Source of the DNA: Polyangia bacterium
GTDB lineage: Bacteria; Myxococcota_A; Polyangia; Nannocystales; Nannocystaceae
Direction of reading: 5' to 3'
Assembly (NCBI GenBank): GCA_030430565.1
Contig: JAUIKS010000001.1
Coordinates: 310,001-374,000 of the forward strand
Length of the DNA: 64,000 nucleotides
Shown here: positions 1-8,933 of the stretch, in pieces
How the letters are laid out: each line of letters starts with the position of its first letter
Numbering within the stretch: position 1 is the stretch's first letter
Notes under the pieces: generated by a model
Seen by the model: the letters and a program-made list of their open reading frames with translations, nothing else
Database searches by the model: none
What the model was told of the DNA's origin: nothing
Made by a program: the position numbers and the translations under genes

Positions 1-2
1 TC

Positions 3-851
3 GTCAAGGCGCTGCACGAGCACGCGGCGATCGATGACGTGCTGTTCGAAGTGCTCGCGGACGTCTGCGCCGGGCGGGTGCACGAGGTCTTCGAGCTGCA
101 TCGGGTGTGGAAGGAGCAGGACGTCTTCGGTCACATGAGCCCGCCCGGGACCCGCGTGCGCATGTCGATCCGCGTCGACTCCTCCAACAAAGAGTTCACG
201 CGCGAGCAGCTCGGCGCGATCACGATGCTGCTCAAGAACATCACCCGCGACTACGCGCTGACCGTCGAGCAGTTCCCGCCGCGCGGCCCGTGGATGCACG
301 TCACGACCGGCGCCAAGCCGCGCGAGCACCTCAAGCGCATGTTCATGGCCAAGCAGCTGCGCTTCCTCGGCGAGCTGCGCGTGCTCGAGGCGATGATCCC
401 CGCGGACTCGGTCTACGACTTCGTCCGCCACTCGCCGGCCGCCGGCGGCGCCGACCTGCGCTTCGCCAAGCTGCGCGAGGGATCGCTGGTCGGCATGCGC
501 GTCGTCTCGGCGAGCCTCGAGCACGCGGACATGCGGCGCGCGATGTGCTTCGGCGTGGCGATGCTCGACAGCTCGCTGCGCTGCGCCTGCATGCGCGGCG
601 CGGACCTGAGCAAGGCCAAGCTGCGCGACTCGGACCTCTCGGGCGCGGATCTGCTGATGGCGGATCTCGCGAGCGCCGACCTGAGCGGCTCGAAGCTGCG
701 GATGGCGAACCTGGCCCGCGCGAACCTGCGCGACGTGTCGCTAGAGGACGTCGCGCTCGAGGGGGCGCACTTCCACGAGACGCAGGTCAGCGAGGAGGCG
801 GCCGAGCAGCTCACGCGCCGTCAGCTCAAGGGCTCGATCATCGTCGACTAG
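3..851 (+). CDS. Pentapeptide-repeat protein, 5'-truncated by window edge
   Basis: The reading frame is open to the left edge, so the true start lies outside the window; a GTG at 39 is only the first possible start inside it. The last ~110 residues (about nt 440-770) carry A(D/N)LxxA-type pentapeptide repeats, for example GADLSKAKL, SGADLLMADL and LARANLRDV, which in this family fold as a right-handed quadrilateral beta-helix. The upstream ~145 residues are not repetitive and I do not recognise them; they may be a regulatory or localisation domain. No signal peptide or membrane helix is visible. The molecular role of such proteins is usually unknown. The repeat assignment is solid; function is open. 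Confidence 0.8.
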   Translation, partial: VKALHEHAAIDDVLFEVLADVCAGRVHEVFELHRVWKEQDVFGHMSPPGTRVRMSIRVDSSNKEFTREQLGAITMLLKNITRDYALTVEQFPPRGPWMHVTTGAKPREHLKRMFMAKQLRFLGELRVLEAMIPADSVYDFVRHSPAAGGADLRFAKLREGSLVGMRVVSASLEHADMRRAMCFGVAMLDSSLRCACMRGADLSKAKLRDSDLSGADLLMADLASADLSGSKLRMANLARANLRDVSLEDVALEGAHFHETQVSEEAAEQLTRRQLKGSIIVD

Positions 852-1084
852 CCGCGGGCGACGAGCGCTGCGCGAGCGGGCCGCGGATCGTTGTCGCCGC
901 GTGACGCGAGCTGCTGCGCGTCGTCTCGAGAGCTGTCCCATCGACCAGAGTGAAGCCCGCGTCACCGCGATCGGCATGGACGGTCGAGGTCCGGGCGCCA
1001 ACTCCGCATTGACTCTAAACGGGCGCTAAGGCGGTTTTCGCCGGTTGAGTGAGTTTCGCGCGGGAACCGGGCAATATGTAGGAA
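852..1084. other. Intergenic region upstream of the protease
   Basis: The gap holds no convincing ORF. A TTGACT hexamer at 1009-1014 could be a -35 element, and a small GGCG/CGCC hairpin with a four-T loop lies near 1031-1042. I see no clear -10 at the expected distance, so promoter placement stays open. Confidence 0.3.
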
Positions 1085-2440
1085 ATGGTCGTTTCGTCAG
1101 CACATGTCCTCGCCGCGCTGCTCGCCGTCCCGCTGGGGCCGAACGCGCTCATGAATGACGGCGGGCCGCAGAAGATCCACAACGGCGTTGAGGTGCCCGC
1201 CTGCGGGTGGCCGTCGACGGTCGCGATTCGCTACAAGGGCGGCGGCCTCATCTGCACGGCGACGCTGCTGCACCCGAGCGTGGTGCTCACCGCAGCGCAC
1301 TGCCTGGTCGCGCCGGCCGAGAGCCTGGAGCTGGCCTTCGGCGAGCACTCCGAGGACCCGGTCGGGACCATCGACCTGCTCGAGTGCGAGGGCCACTGGG
1401 TCGAGGACCTGGCCTATTGCACGCTCGCGGGCGAGGTCAACAACGTGCCGATCATCCCGCCGCTGATGGGCTGCGAGGTCGACCAGCTGCAGCCCGGCGG
1501 GAAGGTCGTGCTCGTCGGCTACGGCAACACCGACGGCATCTACGACCCGGAGATCGGCGAGGTCGTCGAGTACATCGGCGCCGGTCCCAAGCGCCAGGCC
1601 GTGCAGATCGTCGAGTCGATCGAGCCCGACGACGACCCGGGCCACGTGGTGCTGTGGGGCGACAACGACGAGAGCAGCGGCTGCTTCGGTGACTCCGGCG
1701 GGCCGACCTTCATTCGCCTGGCCGATGGGTCATGGCGCGTGTTCGCGGCCAGCGGGCACCTCTACCTCCACGAGGACACCGAGATCCCCGACGAGCCCGC
1801 GAACATCTGCATGTACGGGACCGCGGTCGCCTACCTCACGCCGATGATGGACTGGTTCGAGGAGGCCAGCGGCTTCGACGTGACCCCGTGCCACGACGCC
1901 TTCGGCAACTGGGACCCCGACGAGCGCTGTCAGGAGTTCCCGGACGGGGCGTTCCCGGGCGGCGGGTCGTGGGCGAGCGGCTGCAGCAGCACGCCGCTCT
2001 CGGGGCTCTCGGATGTGTGCGGCGAGCCCTTCGATCCGGGGTCCACGACCAGCACGACGACGACCACGAGCACGACCGGGCCGGAGCCCGACCCGACGAC
2101 GGAGCCAGAGCCGCCGCCTCCCGTCCCGGACCTGCCGGATCCGACCGTCGACCCCGATCCGACGCTGCCGGATCCGACCGTCGATCCCGATCCGACCGTC
2201 GACCCGCCGCCGCCCAACACCGCCTCCTGGGGTCCGAACGACGACGATGATGATGACGACTCGGACTCCGAGGACACGAGCGACACCGAGCTTGAGCTCG
2301 ACCTCGCCGATCGCGGCTGCGCCTGCGCGGCGGTCGATCGGGGCGCGGGCGAGCGCGGCGCGGGGTGGGCGTGGACGCTGGCGCTCGCGCTCGGCCTCGT
2401 CGGCGCGCGCAGGCGCACGCGTGAAGATGCATCGAGCTGA
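1085..2440 (+). CDS. Secreted trypsin-like (S1) serine protease with MYXO-CTERM-type tail
   Basis: The 451-residue protein starts with a short hydrophobic signal-like segment. The S1 catalytic triad is visible: His in TAAHC (residue ~72), Asp in EDLAYC (~107) and Ser in GDSGGP (~204). A Thr/Ser-rich then Pro/Asp-Pro linker (about 320-385) and an acidic stretch follow. The end has a Cys pair (GCACA), a hydrophobic helix and an Arg cluster, which is the MYXO-CTERM layout thought to direct sorting and surface retention in myxobacteria. The enzyme is therefore probably exported and held at or released from the outer membrane. Substrate is unknown. The ATG follows AGGAA closely, which may serve as the ribosome site. 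Confidence 0.88.
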   Translation: MVVSSAHVLAALLAVPLGPNALMNDGGPQKIHNGVEVPACGWPSTVAIRYKGGGLICTATLLHPSVVLTAAHCLVAPAESLELAFGEHSEDPVGTIDLLECEGHWVEDLAYCTLAGEVNNVPIIPPLMGCEVDQLQPGGKVVLVGYGNTDGIYDPEIGEVVEYIGAGPKRQAVQIVESIEPDDDPGHVVLWGDNDESSGCFGDSGGPTFIRLADGSWRVFAASGHLYLHEDTEIPDEPANICMYGTAVAYLTPMMDWFEEASGFDVTPCHDAFGNWDPDERCQEFPDGAFPGGGSWASGCSSTPLSGLSDVCGEPFDPGSTTSTTTTTSTTGPEPDPTTEPEPPPPVPDLPDPTVDPDPTLPDPTVDPDPTVDPPPPNTASWGPNDDDDDDDSDSEDTSDTELELDLADRGCACAAVDRGAGERGAGWAWTLALALGLVGARRRTREDASS

Positions 2441-2486
2441 GCCCGGCTCGCGCGCGCGCCTGCGCGGCTGAAGGGCACCTCCGTGG

Positions 2487-2492
2487 TATGTC
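2487..2492 (+). promoter_or_regulatory. Putative -10 hexamer TATGTC of leaderless gene at 2499
   Basis: TATGTC ends 6 nt before the GTG start and no ribosome site is present, matching the spacing seen at other starts in this window. Confidence 0.4.
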
Positions 2493-2498
2493 TCGTCC

Positions 2499-3641
2499 GT
2501 GACGGGCGCGAGCTACACCCGGGCGATCGCGGAGCGCCCGGACCGGGCCCGCGCTCGCCAGGCGGCCTCGCGGATGCCCAGCTCGCGCGGGCTCGATCGC
2601 GTGCTCGGGTGGCTCTCGTTCGTCTACGGCGCGATCTGCTTGCTGCTGATCGCGCTGTGCATGATCGTGTTGATGCCGCTGTACTTCGTCCGGGTCAAGC
2701 GCACGCAGGCGGCGAACGTCTCGACCGAGGAGGGCGGCAGCCTCTCGGCCGTGAAGACCCTGAACGCGCGAGCGGTCGCGGCCGCGTGCGGCTTCGGCCC
2801 CGACCACCTCGCGATCCCGATGATCGCCAAGCTCTCGCTCACCGGCGGCGGCGGCGGCGGCTGGCTGTTCACGCAGGCGTACTGGCGCTCGCTGGTGCTC
2901 GGCTTTCGCCTGACCCGGCGGCTTTATGTCGATCAGGCCATGCGGCCCTTCCTCGACAAGCTCCCCTTCGGCGAGATCACCTACATGCACCTGCGGACGT
3001 GCTGGCTCGACGACGTGGTGGAGCAGTTCATCGCGTCGCTGGACGGGGGGCTCGGGCAGCTCGTGATCCTCGGCGCCGGCTACGACAGCCGCTGCCGACG
3101 GCTCGGGCTGCCCGACAACGTGCGCGGCTTCGAGGTCGACGCGCCCGGGACCCAGGCGAGGAAGCGCGCGCTGCTGGAGGAGCTCGGCCGCGGCGAGGGC
3201 GACCTGACCTATGTGACCTGTGATTTCGCGCGCGAGCGCTGGATCGACAAGCTGCACCGGGAGGGCTTCGACTTCGGCGTCCCGAGCTGCTTCGTGTGGG
3301 AGGGCGTGAGCATGTACCTCACGCCCGAGGTCGTCGCCGAGACGCTCAAGGCCGTCCGGATGTGCGCGCCCGGCTCGATGATCGGCTTCGACTACATCCT
3401 GCACAAGATCGTGCTCGCGCCCTCGACCCAGTCGAGGACGAAGCGCGCCGGCGAGCCGTGGCTGTTCGGCCTCAAGGAGGGGGAGCAGGAGGGCTTCGTC
3501 GCGGCCCAGGGCCTCGAGGTCCTCGACCACCTGCGGCACGAGGAGCTGCTGCGGCGCTACATGCCGCGGCGCGCCGACGGCAGCTCGATGGGCGTCATCG
3601 CGGACTTCGGCGGCTTCCTGCTCGCCGGGCGTCGGCCGTAG
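2499..3641 (+). CDS. Membrane-anchored class I SAM methyltransferase, LCMT/PPM O-methyltransferase type
   Basis: The 380-residue protein has an N-terminal hydrophobic helix (about 28-52) that should anchor it to the inner membrane. The catalytic part carries ILGAGYDSR (about 189-197) followed by FEVDAPGTQARKR, the signature of the leucine carboxyl methyltransferase-like SAM-dependent family, and later FVWEGVSMYLTPE. Members methylate carboxyl or hydroxyl groups of small molecules; the substrate cannot be read from sequence. A GTG start is chosen because it follows a TATGTC hexamer by 6 nt. It lies between the protease and an APH-like kinase on the same strand, with gaps too large to prove an operon. 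Confidence 0.82.
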   Translation: MTGASYTRAIAERPDRARARQAASRMPSSRGLDRVLGWLSFVYGAICLLLIALCMIVLMPLYFVRVKRTQAANVSTEEGGSLSAVKTLNARAVAAACGFGPDHLAIPMIAKLSLTGGGGGGWLFTQAYWRSLVLGFRLTRRLYVDQAMRPFLDKLPFGEITYMHLRTCWLDDVVEQFIASLDGGLGQLVILGAGYDSRCRRLGLPDNVRGFEVDAPGTQARKRALLEELGRGEGDLTYVTCDFARERWIDKLHREGFDFGVPSCFVWEGVSMYLTPEVVAETLKAVRMCAPGSMIGFDYILHKIVLAPSTQSRTKRAGEPWLFGLKEGEQEGFVAAQGLEVLDHLRHEELLRRYMPRRADGSSMGVIADFGGFLLAGRRP

Positions 3642-3649
3642 CCAGGTGC

Positions 3650-3655
3650 TACAAC
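3650..3655 (+). promoter_or_regulatory. Extended -10 (TGC-TACAAC) of leaderless gene at 3663
   Basis: TACAAC, preceded by TGC as in an extended -10, ends 7 nt before the ATG. No Shine-Dalgarno sequence is present, so the transcript probably begins at the start codon. Confidence 0.55.
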
Positions 3656-3662
3656 GCCGACG

Positions 3663-4589
3663 ATGTCGGCACCCTCGGTGCAGGACGCGTTCACGGCCCT
3701 CGCGCAGCGGCTCGCGCCGGGCGCGACGCTCCTGCGCTGGCGCGCGCTCGAGGGCGGCGTCTCGGCGCTCGTGCACGCGCTCGAGCTGAGGGACGCGGGC
3801 GGCGAGGCGCGGCGCGTCGTGGTCCGGCGCCACCCGGACCCGTCGCGCTTTGAGCTCGCCGCCCGCGAGCACGCGCTGCTGGTAGCGCTGCGCCGCGTCG
3901 GTCTGCCCGTGCCCGCGCCGCGGCTGCTCGACGACTCCCGCGAGCTGCTGCCGGAGCCCTTCTTCGTGATGGACTTCGTCGCGGGCAGCCCGGAGGTCTC
4001 GAGGGACATGTTGCCGGCGGCGCTCGAGGCGATGGCGCGCTTCCTCGCCGAGCTGCACTCGCGCCCGCTCGCGACCCTCGAGCTGCCGGCGCTGCCGGCC
4101 CGCGAGGACCCGGTCGCGGGCGCGCTCGAGCACCTGCCGCCTGACGCTGACGCCGAGCTGCGCGCGGCGCTGGGTCGGCGCGCGCCGTGGTCGTCGCGCA
4201 ACGCCGCGGCGCTGTGTCACGGCGACTACTGGCCGCAGAACATCCTGTGGCGGGGCGGCGCGATCGCGGCGGTGCTCGACTGGGAGGACGCCGCGATCGG
4301 GGACCCCCTCTCCGATCTCGCCGCCTGTCGCCTCGAGCTGCTGCACGCCTACGACGACGCGGCGGCCGAGCGCTTCAGCGCGCGGTACCTCGCGGCCCTG
4401 GGACAGACGGGGGCGCGGCTCGACATCACCGACCTGACGATCTGGGAGCTGTTCGTCTCGTCCGCCGCGCTCGCGCATATGGACAGCTGGGGGCTCGAGC
4501 GCGCGCGGCTCGAGCGCATGCGCGCGACGACGACGCGCTTCATGGCCCGCGCCGGGCGACGCCTGCTCGCGCGCGAGCGCGCGCCCTGA
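3663..4589 (+). CDS. Phosphotransferase of the APH / ACAD10-like family
   Basis: The 308-residue protein has the aminoglycoside phosphotransferase fold signature: HGDYWPQNIL (catalytic loop, ~185-194), then VLDWEDAAIGDPLSDLA (metal-binding Asp, ~207). The N-lobe has a nucleotide-binding beta-sheet with VVVRRHP and an Glu-rich helix. Such kinases phosphorylate small-molecule hydroxyls such as aminoglycosides, choline, homoserine or hydroxyacyl-CoA precursors. There is no resistance-gene context, so a metabolic role is more likely than drug resistance. The start is fixed by a TACAAC hexamer 7 nt upstream. A GST gene follows 23 nt downstream with its own putative promoter. Confidence 0.82.
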   Translation: MSAPSVQDAFTALAQRLAPGATLLRWRALEGGVSALVHALELRDAGGEARRVVVRRHPDPSRFELAAREHALLVALRRVGLPVPAPRLLDDSRELLPEPFFVMDFVAGSPEVSRDMLPAALEAMARFLAELHSRPLATLELPALPAREDPVAGALEHLPPDADAELRAALGRRAPWSSRNAAALCHGDYWPQNILWRGGAIAAVLDWEDAAIGDPLSDLAACRLELLHAYDDAAAERFSARYLAALGQTGARLDITDLTIWELFVSSAALAHMDSWGLERARLERMRATTTRFMARAGRRLLARERAP

Positions 4590-4597
4590 CGATTCGC

Positions 4598-4603
4598 TAC
4601 AGT
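4598..4603 (+). promoter_or_regulatory. Putative -10 hexamer TACAGT upstream of GST
   Basis: TACAGT ends 9 nt before the ATG at 4613, leaving room for a leader of at most two or three bases. It lies in the short gap after the APH gene. Confidence 0.5.
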
Positions 4604-4612
4604 CGCGCCGTC

Positions 4613-5248
4613 ATGGGCTACGCGGTGTACGGAGCGAAAGGGAGCGGCTCGGCCTTCGTCGAGGCGACGCTGCTCGAGATCGGCGTCGACTACGAGTTCC
4701 GGGCGATCGACGCGAAGAACCACGCCCAGCGCGGGGCCGAGTACGCCGCGATCAACCCGCACCGCAAGATGCCCACGCTGATCACGCCCGAGGGCGAGAC
4801 GCTGACGGAGTCGGCCGCGATCGTGATGACGCTCGCCGAGCGCCACCCCGAGGCCGCGCTGCTGCCGGCGCCCGCGAGCCGCGAGCGCGCGCAGGCGCTG
4901 CGCTGGCTGATGTTCGCGGTCGGCGAGCTGTATCCGCTCGTCGAGCTGATGGACTACCCCGCGCGCTTCGCCGACGAGGGCGAGGAGGCGGCGGGGCGGC
5001 TGCGCGCGCGCGCGCTCGCGCACTGGCGCAGCCGCTGGCAGACCCTCGAGTCACAGCTGTCCAACGCGCCCTATCTGCTTGGGAGCCGGTTCTGCGCCGC
5101 CGACCTCTACCTCGCCGGCCTGAGCCGCTGGGACTTGCCGCGAGCCTGGCGCTTGGAGCATATTCCGAAGGTGGAGCGGCTCGCGGTCGCGGTCGCGGAG
5201 CGCCCGGCGCTGCGCGAGCTGTGGGCGACGAACTTCCCGTACCCATAG
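4613..5248 (+). CDS. Glutathione S-transferase family protein
   Basis: The 211-residue protein has the usual GST length and two-domain layout. The thioredoxin-like N-domain ends with KMPTLITPEG and LTESAAI, the cis-Pro and glutathione gamma-glutamyl-binding E-S elements. The helical C-domain contains PYLLGSRFCAADLYLAG, the conserved N-capping box region. These cytosolic enzymes conjugate or isomerise electrophiles with glutathione. The start is the ATG in MGYAVYG; upstream in-frame sequence overlaps the APH gene and is not protein-like. Substrate and class cannot be assigned; the closest impression is the zeta/beta-like bacterial group. Confidence 0.87.
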   Translation: MGYAVYGAKGSGSAFVEATLLEIGVDYEFRAIDAKNHAQRGAEYAAINPHRKMPTLITPEGETLTESAAIVMTLAERHPEAALLPAPASRERAQALRWLMFAVGELYPLVELMDYPARFADEGEEAAGRLRARALAHWRSRWQTLESQLSNAPYLLGSRFCAADLYLAGLSRWDLPRAWRLEHIPKVERLAVAVAERPALRELWATNFPYP

Positions 5249-5365
5249 CTTCGGCGGTCGGGGCGCGGCTCCGCGCGGCGCGTGGGGCGAGCGCGCGATC
5301 GGGTCTGGCGGTCAACGTCCGGCTCCGCTGGCGCGTCGCGGTACGCTATCGGCCGCAGGTGCTCG

Positions 5366-8266
5366 GTGATCGTTGAGTCCGCCACCGATGTCGAGGTCCA
5401 CGCCGACACAGTCGTCGGGACGCTGTCGAGCGACCGAGAGCCGGCCGCGACGCCGAGACAGATCGGGGCCACCATCGGGCGCTACGTGGTGCTCGAGACC
5501 CTCGGCGAGGGCGGCATGGGGACCGTCTACGCGGCCTATGATCCGGAGCTCGATCGCAAGCTCGCGATCAAGATCCTGAAGGCCGGCCGCAACAAGCCCC
5601 AGGCCCGCGAGCGGCTGCGGCGGGAGGCGCAGGCGCTCGCGCGCCTCTCGCACGCGAACGTCGTCGCGGTCCACGATGTCGGCAGTCACGGCGACCAGGT
5701 GTTCGTGGCGATGGAGTTCATCGCGGGGCGGACCTTGGGGCGCCTGCTGGAGGCTGAGGCGCTCGAGCCCGCGGCGATCATCCGGCTGTTCCGAGGGGCA
5801 GGTGAGGGCCTCGCGGCGGCCCACCGCGCGGGCCTCGTGCACAGGGACTTTAAGCCAGACAACGTGATGGTCGACGGGGAGGGGCGCGCGCGGGTCGTCG
5901 ACTTCGGGCTCGCGCACGCGGCCCAGGAGGCGGCGCGCTCGCCCGCCGTCGACGCCTCGCTGTCGACGAGCGCGCTCGAGCGCCTCACGGTGACCGGCGC
6001 GCTGATGGGGACGCCGGCCTACATGGCGCCCGAGCAGTTCCGCGGGACCGAGACCGACGCGCGCACGGACATCTTCGCGTTCTGCGTGGCGCTCTACGAG
6101 GCGCTCTACGGCGAGCGGCCGTTCGCGGGCGAGACGATCGCGACGCTCGCGGTCTCGATCTTCGACGGCCACATCCGCGAGAGCCCGCGGAGCACGAAGG
6201 TGTCCTCGGGGCTGCGGCGCGTGCTGCTGCGCGGCCTGGCGACCGATCCCGGCGAGCGCTACGCGTCGATGGAGGAGCTGCTCGCCGAGGTCGATCGCGC
6301 GCTCGCGGCTTCGAGACGTCGACGTCGTCGGCTCGCCGCGGCGGGGCTGGCGTTGGCGGGGGGCGCGGCGGCGGCGGTCTTCGCCCTCAAGGACCCCGCG
6401 GCGACGTGTCGGCGTGGGAGCGCGGCTGTCCTCTCGGTCTGGGACGAGGACGCGCGGCGCGGGGGCGCGCGCGCGTTCTCGGCGAGCGAGCTCGACTACG
6501 CGAGCGACGCGTGGGCGCGCGCGGAGTCGGGGATCGACGCGTGGGTCGACGCGTGGACGCGCGCCCGCGACTCGGCCTGCGTCGACGCGCTCGTCGAGCA
6601 GAAGCACTCCTCGCTGCTGCTCGATCGTCGACTCGCGTGCTTCGACCGGCAGCTCAGCGCGCTCGCGGGCGTGGTCGAGCTGGCGGGCGAGGGGCGATCG
6701 TCCGTGGTCGCGCGGATCGGCGATGTCGTCGTCGGGCTGCCGCCGGCGACTGAGTGCTCTCCGGACGAGCTGCTCGAAGACCGCGACCATCCCGATCCGC
6801 CGCCCGATGAGCAGGCGGGGGAGGTCGCCGAGCTCCAGCGGCGGCTGATCGCCGCGGACACGCGCGTGCAGGCGACCTACGCCGACGAGGATCTCGCGCG
6901 CGTCGACGCGTTGCTCGAGCAGGCGCGCGCGCTCGAGTATCGACCGCTGGTCGCGGAGGCGGCGCACCGGGCCGCCGCGAATCACTACCGACTCGGTCGC
7001 TTCGACGCCGCGGAGGAGCGCTACTTGGAGGCGCTGCACGCCGCGGAGTCGAGCGGCGACGTCCGCCGGCTGGCGTCGATCCTGCCGAGCTGGGCGGAGC
7101 TGCTGGTGCGCCACCACAGCGCGTTTCGCGAGGGGGAGCACGTGTGCTCGCGGACAGACGCGCTGCTCGAGCGGATCGGCGGGAGCGAGCCGATCCGCTT
7201 CACGCTGCTCACGGCGCGCGCGCTGGTCGCGACCGAGCGTGACACGCAGCGCGCCATTCGTGAGCTGCAGGCCGCGCTCGAGCTCGGCGAGCGGATCTTC
7301 GGGCCCGAGGATCCGCGGCTCGCGAACATTCACAACAACCTCTCCGCGCTGCTCATCCCCTACGAGCTCGACGTCGCGAGCGCGCACGTCGAGCGGGCGC
7401 GGGAGATCTGGGAGCGGGCGCTCGGGGCGGGGCACCCGAAGCTCGCGTACGCCTACCGCAACCTCGGGCGGGTCGAGCGGGAGCGCGAGGACTACGCGGC
7501 CGCGGTGCCGTACCTCCGCGAGGCGCTCGCGCGCTTCGAGGCGCTCGACCCTGAGCACCCGGCGATCGGCGCGGCGCTGCACTCGCTCGCGCAGACGCTC
7601 GAGTACCGCGGCGATCCAGACGCGGCGCTGGTCGAGTACAAGCGCTCGCTCGAGCACGTGGAGCGCAACCTGGGCCCTCAGCACGTCTCGACCCTCACCG
7701 CGCGCTACACCCTCGGCGGCGCGTACCGCCGCGTCGGTCAGCTCGACGCGGCGCTGCGCGAGGTCGAGCGCGCGGCGACGAGCTTCCGCAAGCGCAGCGG
7801 GCTCGACAACCCGATGACGGTGATCATGTACGTGCAGTGGCTGCGGATCCTGACCGAGCGAGGTGAGCTCGCGGCCGCGCGCGAGCTCCGTGACGAGCTC
7901 GAGCCGCTGCTGACGAGCTCGAGCTTGGAGGCCGTGGACATCCTCGCGGTCGCTAGCCTCGCGCTCGTGCTCGCCGAACTCGCGGTCGCCGAGGGGCGCC
8001 CCGAGGCGGCGCAGGAGCTGGTCGAGCGAGCGCTCGAGCTCAGCGACGACTCGCCCCACGACTACGGCCGCGCCGACGCCCGCTTCACGCTCGCGCGGGT
8101 GCTGGTCGCGCGCGGCGGGGATCGTGCGCGGGCGCGCGAGCAGGCCGCGGCCGCGCGCGCGAGCTGGTCACACTGGCCGGCTTACTACGAGCGCGAGCTG
8201 ACCGCGCTCGAGGCGTGGGCGCGCGCGGCCGGGCTCGAGCTCGACCCCGCGGGGGTTTCGAAGTAG
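5366..8266 (+). CDS. Membrane Ser/Thr protein kinase with extracytoplasmic TPR region
   Basis: The 966-residue protein has a PknB-type kinase domain (~40-300) with the GEGGMGTVY glycine loop, AIKIL lysine, HRDFKPDN catalytic loop (~158) and DFGL metal site, then MAPEQ. A single membrane helix follows an Arg cluster at ~318-341. Outside it lies a Cys-containing stretch (~345-470) also seen in the kinases at 25562 and 40427, and then TPR-like helix pairs to the C-terminus. The layout suggests a receptor kinase whose exported half binds a ligand or partner. The GTG at 5366 is favoured; an in-frame GTG at 5282 would add 28 residues of poor, Arg-rich sequence. It converges with the GIDE gene, 3 nt apart. 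Confidence 0.9.
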   Translation: MIVESATDVEVHADTVVGTLSSDREPAATPRQIGATIGRYVVLETLGEGGMGTVYAAYDPELDRKLAIKILKAGRNKPQARERLRREAQALARLSHANVVAVHDVGSHGDQVFVAMEFIAGRTLGRLLEAEALEPAAIIRLFRGAGEGLAAAHRAGLVHRDFKPDNVMVDGEGRARVVDFGLAHAAQEAARSPAVDASLSTSALERLTVTGALMGTPAYMAPEQFRGTETDARTDIFAFCVALYEALYGERPFAGETIATLAVSIFDGHIRESPRSTKVSSGLRRVLLRGLATDPGERYASMEELLAEVDRALAASRRRRRRLAAAGLALAGGAAAAVFALKDPAATCRRGSAAVLSVWDEDARRGGARAFSASELDYASDAWARAESGIDAWVDAWTRARDSACVDALVEQKHSSLLLDRRLACFDRQLSALAGVVELAGEGRSSVVARIGDVVVGLPPATECSPDELLEDRDHPDPPPDEQAGEVAELQRRLIAADTRVQATYADEDLARVDALLEQARALEYRPLVAEAAHRAAANHYRLGRFDAAEERYLEALHAAESSGDVRRLASILPSWAELLVRHHSAFREGEHVCSRTDALLERIGGSEPIRFTLLTARALVATERDTQRAIRELQAALELGERIFGPEDPRLANIHNNLSALLIPYELDVASAHVERAREIWERALGAGHPKLAYAYRNLGRVEREREDYAAAVPYLREALARFEALDPEHPAIGAALHSLAQTLEYRGDPDAALVEYKRSLEHVERNLGPQHVSTLTARYTLGGAYRRVGQLDAALREVERAATSFRKRSGLDNPMTVIMYVQWLRILTERGELAAARELRDELEPLLTSSSLEAVDILAVASLALVLAELAVAEGRPEAAQELVERALELSDDSPHDYGRADARFTLARVLVARGGDRARAREQAAAARASWSHWPAYYERELTALEAWARAAGLELDPAGVSK

Positions 8267-8269
8267 GGC

Positions 8270-8905
8270 TCAGCGCGCGAGCTCGCTGGGCTGGTTGCAG
8301 AGCACGAGCGGCGCGTCGTCGGTGTGCTTGAGGATGACGCGGGGCTTCGAGCCCTCGCGCGTCGGGAGCACGGCGGCGACCTCGCCCGCGACGACGACGC
8401 GCTCGCCGACCGCGAGCGCGCTCTCACGGTAGGTGCGCTGGGGATTGAGCACCTCCCCGGTCGCGGGCGCTGCGTGCCGACGCAAGATCGCGAACTCGCG
8501 CGCGTTGGGCTCGTCGAGCAGGCCTGAGCTCGACCGTAGGTCCGTCACCAGCCAGATCGCGGCCCCGAGTGGTTCGATGATCGCCTGGCCGGAGCTGTCC
8601 TCAACGACAAATGGGAGGACGGAGCGCTCCTCTATCAGCGTCCGCGGGGAGTCGGTGTCGGGCTCGGTCACCGTCAGGCGGTAGTAGACGCAGCGGCGAC
8701 CGGAGAGGGGCGCCTCGAGATGCTTGTGGTTGTACTCGCCCACCGTGCCGACAACGCGCCCGCGACCCGCTCGCGCGAGCGCGCGGATCGAGACCGGCGG
8801 CCCGGCACGAAGGGCGCGCCGCGCTCGGCGGTGCTCGGCCCTGTACTCGACGTACGCGATCAAGCCGACGGCCGCCACGAGCGCGATGATTGAGAACCAG
8901 TCCAT
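8270..8905 (-). CDS. GIDE-domain membrane protein (MUL1-like, without RING)
   Basis: The 211-residue protein begins with one hydrophobic helix (~3-20) followed by an Arg-rich segment. The rest matches my recollection of the GIDE domain: GRVVGTVGEY, then RRCVYYRL, FVVEDSSGQA and VGERVVVAGEVAAV, in the order seen in eukaryotic MUL1/GIDE between its two membrane helices. The RING finger of MUL1 is absent, as usual in bacterial members. The domain should face the cytoplasm or periplasm beside the membrane; its biochemical role in bacteria is unknown. It lies tail-to-tail with the kinase gene and 28 nt downstream of the CAP-like lipoprotein gene, so it may be co-transcribed with that gene. Confidence 0.75.
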   Translation of the reverse strand: MDWFSIIALVAAVGLIAYVEYRAEHRRARRALRAGPPVSIRALARAGRGRVVGTVGEYNHKHLEAPLSGRRCVYYRLTVTEPDTDSPRTLIEERSVLPFVVEDSSGQAIIEPLGAAIWLVTDLRSSSGLLDEPNAREFAILRRHAAPATGEVLNPQRTYRESALAVGERVVVAGEVAAVLPTREGSKPRVILKHTDDAPLVLCNQPSELAR

Positions 8906-8933
8906 GGGTGCCGAGCGCGAGCCCAGCTCGAGT

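Noticed and set aside
1836..4478. 880-codon minus-strand ORF opposite protease and methyltransferase genes
   Set aside because: Arg/Ala/Gly-rich composition without domains; a mirror of the GC-rich codon bias of the real plus-strand genes.
3663..4589. APH-like gene as an antibiotic resistance determinant
   Set aside because: Fold is shared by many metabolic kinases and no mobile or resistance context is seen.
5282..5365. Upstream GTG start for the first kinase
   Set aside because: Adds Arg/Ser-rich residues with no family-like sequence; kept only as an alternative.
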